7,423 nucleotides of DNA from Candidatus Rokuibacteriota bacterium (GTDB lineage Bacteria > Methylomirabilota > Methylomirabilia > Rokubacteriales > CSP1-6), in NCBI GenBank assembly GCA_016206385.1, contig JACQRS010000298.1, positions 1 to 7,423 of the forward strand, given 5' to 3'. The position numbers were made by a program, and so were the translations under genes. The notes below the pieces were generated by a model. It saw only the letters and a list, made by a program, of their open reading frames with translations, was not told the DNA's origin and did no database searches. This document shows, piece after piece, positions 6,515 to 7,423 of the stretch. Within the stretch, counting starts at the first letter, position 1, and each line of letters opens with the position of its first letter.

Positions 6515-6544
6515 ACCATACACCGAAGGCCCCGAGCGAGTAAA
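6515..6544 (-). promoter_or_regulatory. Weak candidate promoter of the minus-strand operon
   Basis: On the minus strand TTTACT (6544-6539) and TATGGT (6520-6515) are separated by 18 nt and each matches the sigma70 consensus at 4 of 6 positions. The predicted transcription start would lie about 3 nt before the ATG at 6505, which would make the aldolase-fusion mRNA practically leaderless. That would agree with the missing Shine-Dalgarno. The match is modest and could be chance; no other candidate in the spacer looked better. Confidence 0.3.
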
Positions 6545-6554
6545 GGTGCGCCGA

Positions 6555-6583
6555 TTGACAGGCCACGCCCCAGCTTCTAGCAT
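6555..6583 (+). promoter_or_regulatory. Sigma70-type promoter of the acyl-CoA ligase gene
   Basis: A perfect -35 hexamer TTGACA (6555-6560) is followed after an ideal 17-nt spacer by TAGCAT (6578-6583). The latter keeps the T, A, A and T positions that matter most in a -10 element. Transcription would begin near 6590, giving a leader of only about 13 nt that begins right at the Shine-Dalgarno. A partial dyad GGCCAC (6561-6566) / GTGGGCC (6584-6590) flanks the -10 and could be a regulator site, but it is short and imperfect. Confidence 0.6.
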
Positions 6584-6591
6584 GTGGGCCG

Positions 6592-6596
6592 GGAGG
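6592..6596 (+). promoter_or_regulatory. Shine-Dalgarno of the acyl-CoA ligase gene
   Basis: GGAGG ends 6 nt before the ATG at 6603. It selects this ATG over the in-frame ATGs at 6615 and 6618, and over the out-of-frame GTG at 6584. Confidence 0.75.
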
Positions 6597-6602
6597 GAGC
6601 CC

Positions 6603-7423
6603 ATGAAAGGCCTCATGATGGATTACCCGCTCACGCTGACCCACTTCTTCGAGCGAAGCCAGAGGCTCTTCGCCAAAAAGCGCCTGGCCACCCGGGTCCC
6701 CGGGGGTCCGCTTTTCAGCTACACCTATGGCGAGTTTGCCGAGCGGGTCACGCGGCTGGCTGGCGCCCTTCAGACGCTCGGAATCGGCCGGGGAGATCGG
6801 GTCGGCACCTTCGCCTGGAACTCCCACCGCCATCTCGAGATCTACTGGGCCGCTCCGCTCCTCGGGGCGGTTCTCCACACGGTGAACATCAGGCTCTCTC
6901 CGGGAGACCTGACCTACATCATGAACCACGCGGGGGACTCCATCCTCTTCGTGGATGCGAGCCTCTGGCCGATCCTGGAGCCGATCCGGAAAGACCTCAA
7001 GACGGTCCGCCACGTCGTCGTCATGCTCGACACGCCCGAGGCGTCGGTTCCGCCCGGCCTCCTTGAGTACGAGAAGCTCATCGGGAGCGCCACGCCGGTC
7101 ACCGCCTGGCCCACGCTCGAGGAGGACGACGCCGCCGGGATGTGCTACACCTCGGGCACCACCGGCCACCCGAAAGGAGTCGTCTACAGCCACCGCGCCA
7201 TCTTCGTCCACTGCCTGGCCCAGGCCATGACCGATTCCTTCGGCATCTCGGAGAAGGACGTGATCCTCCACATCGTCCCCATGTTCCACGCCAACGCCTG
7301 GTGTGTACCGTACGCCGGGACGATGGTGGGCGCGACCCAGATCTTCGGCGGCCCGAATCCTCAAGTGAGGGACATCGTGGAGATCGTCCACAAGGAGAAG
7401 GTCACCTTCGTCGGCGCGGTGCC
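6603..7423 (+). CDS. Acyl-CoA synthetase (AMP-forming), AlkK/medium-to-long-chain fatty acid type; C-terminus cut by window edge
   Basis: The first 273 residues of a protein usually about 540 long are visible, so roughly the N-terminal half of the large adenylation domain is present. The enzyme activates a carboxylic acid with ATP to an acyl-adenylate and then to the CoA thioester in the cytoplasm. The diagnostic signature is the phosphate-binding A3 loop YTSGTTGHPKG (182-192). MFHANAW (228-234), followed by GATQIFGGPNP (243-253), matches the acyl-pocket region of AlkK-like fatty-acyl-CoA ligases. The opening DYPLTLTHFFERS and the WNSHRHLEIYWAAPLLGAVLHTVN stretch (72-95) are also typical of that group. 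Motifs of the second half (the aspartate that binds ribose, the hinge, and the catalytic lysine of the small domain) lie beyond the edge. It is transcribed away from the aldolase-fusion operon across a 97-bp spacer. Co-regulation is possible, and the ligase could act on an acid made by the operon, but this is inference; the chain length preferred is not determinable. Confidence 0.92.
   Translation, partial: MKGLMMDYPLTLTHFFERSQRLFAKKRLATRVPGGPLFSYTYGEFAERVTRLAGALQTLGIGRGDRVGTFAWNSHRHLEIYWAAPLLGAVLHTVNIRLSPGDLTYIMNHAGDSILFVDASLWPILEPIRKDLKTVRHVVVMLDTPEASVPPGLLEYEKLIGSATPVTAWPTLEEDDAAGMCYTSGTTGHPKGVVYSHRAIFVHCLAQAMTDSFGISEKDVILHIVPMFHANAWCVPYAGTMVGATQIFGGPNPQVRDIVEIVHKEKVTFVGAV

Noticed and set aside
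6213..7391. Minus-strand open frame of 392 codons
   Set aside because: It crosses the divergent promoter region and is antisense to the acyl-CoA ligase, then overlaps the aldolase fusion in the wrong frame. The competing genes show strong motifs.

Overview
The window is very GC-rich (roughly two thirds by eye) and densely coded. Six genes on the minus strand form one tightly packed, probably co-transcribed block (6505 down to the left edge). One plus-strand gene starts divergently at 6603 and runs off the right edge. A tripartite-tricarboxylate-type (Bug) receptor, an LLM-class flavin oxidoreductase, an MLE-type enolase and a medium/long-chain acyl-CoA ligase together are typical of soil heterotrophs such as Candidatus Rokubacteria/NC10 or high-GC Proteobacteria. 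I lean towards a Rokubacteria-like genome, partly from the style of the GC-rich hairpin repeat at about 3419-3481, but no marker gene is present, so this is only a guess.

Layout in transcription order of the minus-strand block: (1) a two-domain class II aldolase / short-chain dehydrogenase fusion (RhaD/YuxG type, 6505-4445); (2) an LLM-class flavin-dependent oxidoreductase (4448-3528), overlapping gene 1 by ATGA; (3) a 121-nt junction holding two strong hairpins and a 36-codon mini-ORF; (4) a ferredoxin-reductase-like FAD/NAD(P) protein (3407-2700); (5) an RNase Z-like metallo-beta-lactamase-fold hydrolase (2697-1876), 2 nt after the reductase stop; (6) a Bug-family periplasmic solute receptor (1859-900), 16 nt further on; (7) a muconate-lactonizing-enzyme-subgroup enolase (903 to the left edge), overlapping the receptor by GTGA. 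The plus-strand gene (6603 to the right edge) is the N-terminal half of an AlkK-like fatty-acyl-CoA synthetase. The 97-bp divergent spacer contains a good sigma70-type promoter for it and only a weak candidate for the operon.

Taken together the block looks like a small-molecule catabolic operon: a receptor to capture an organic acid, a cycloisomerase/racemase, a flavin oxidoreductase with a possible reductase partner, a hydrolase, and an enzyme that cleaves a C-C bond and oxidises the aldehyde produced. No rhamnose isomerase or kinase is visible, so a rhamnose role for the aldolase fusion cannot be assumed, and the substrate is unknown. Points worth a second look are the repeat-and-mini-ORF junction before the reductase, the reductase's degenerate nucleotide-binding motifs, the Ser-to-Thr position in the SDR active site, and the uncommon gene combination. 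No RNA genes, CRISPR arrays or mobile elements were seen.
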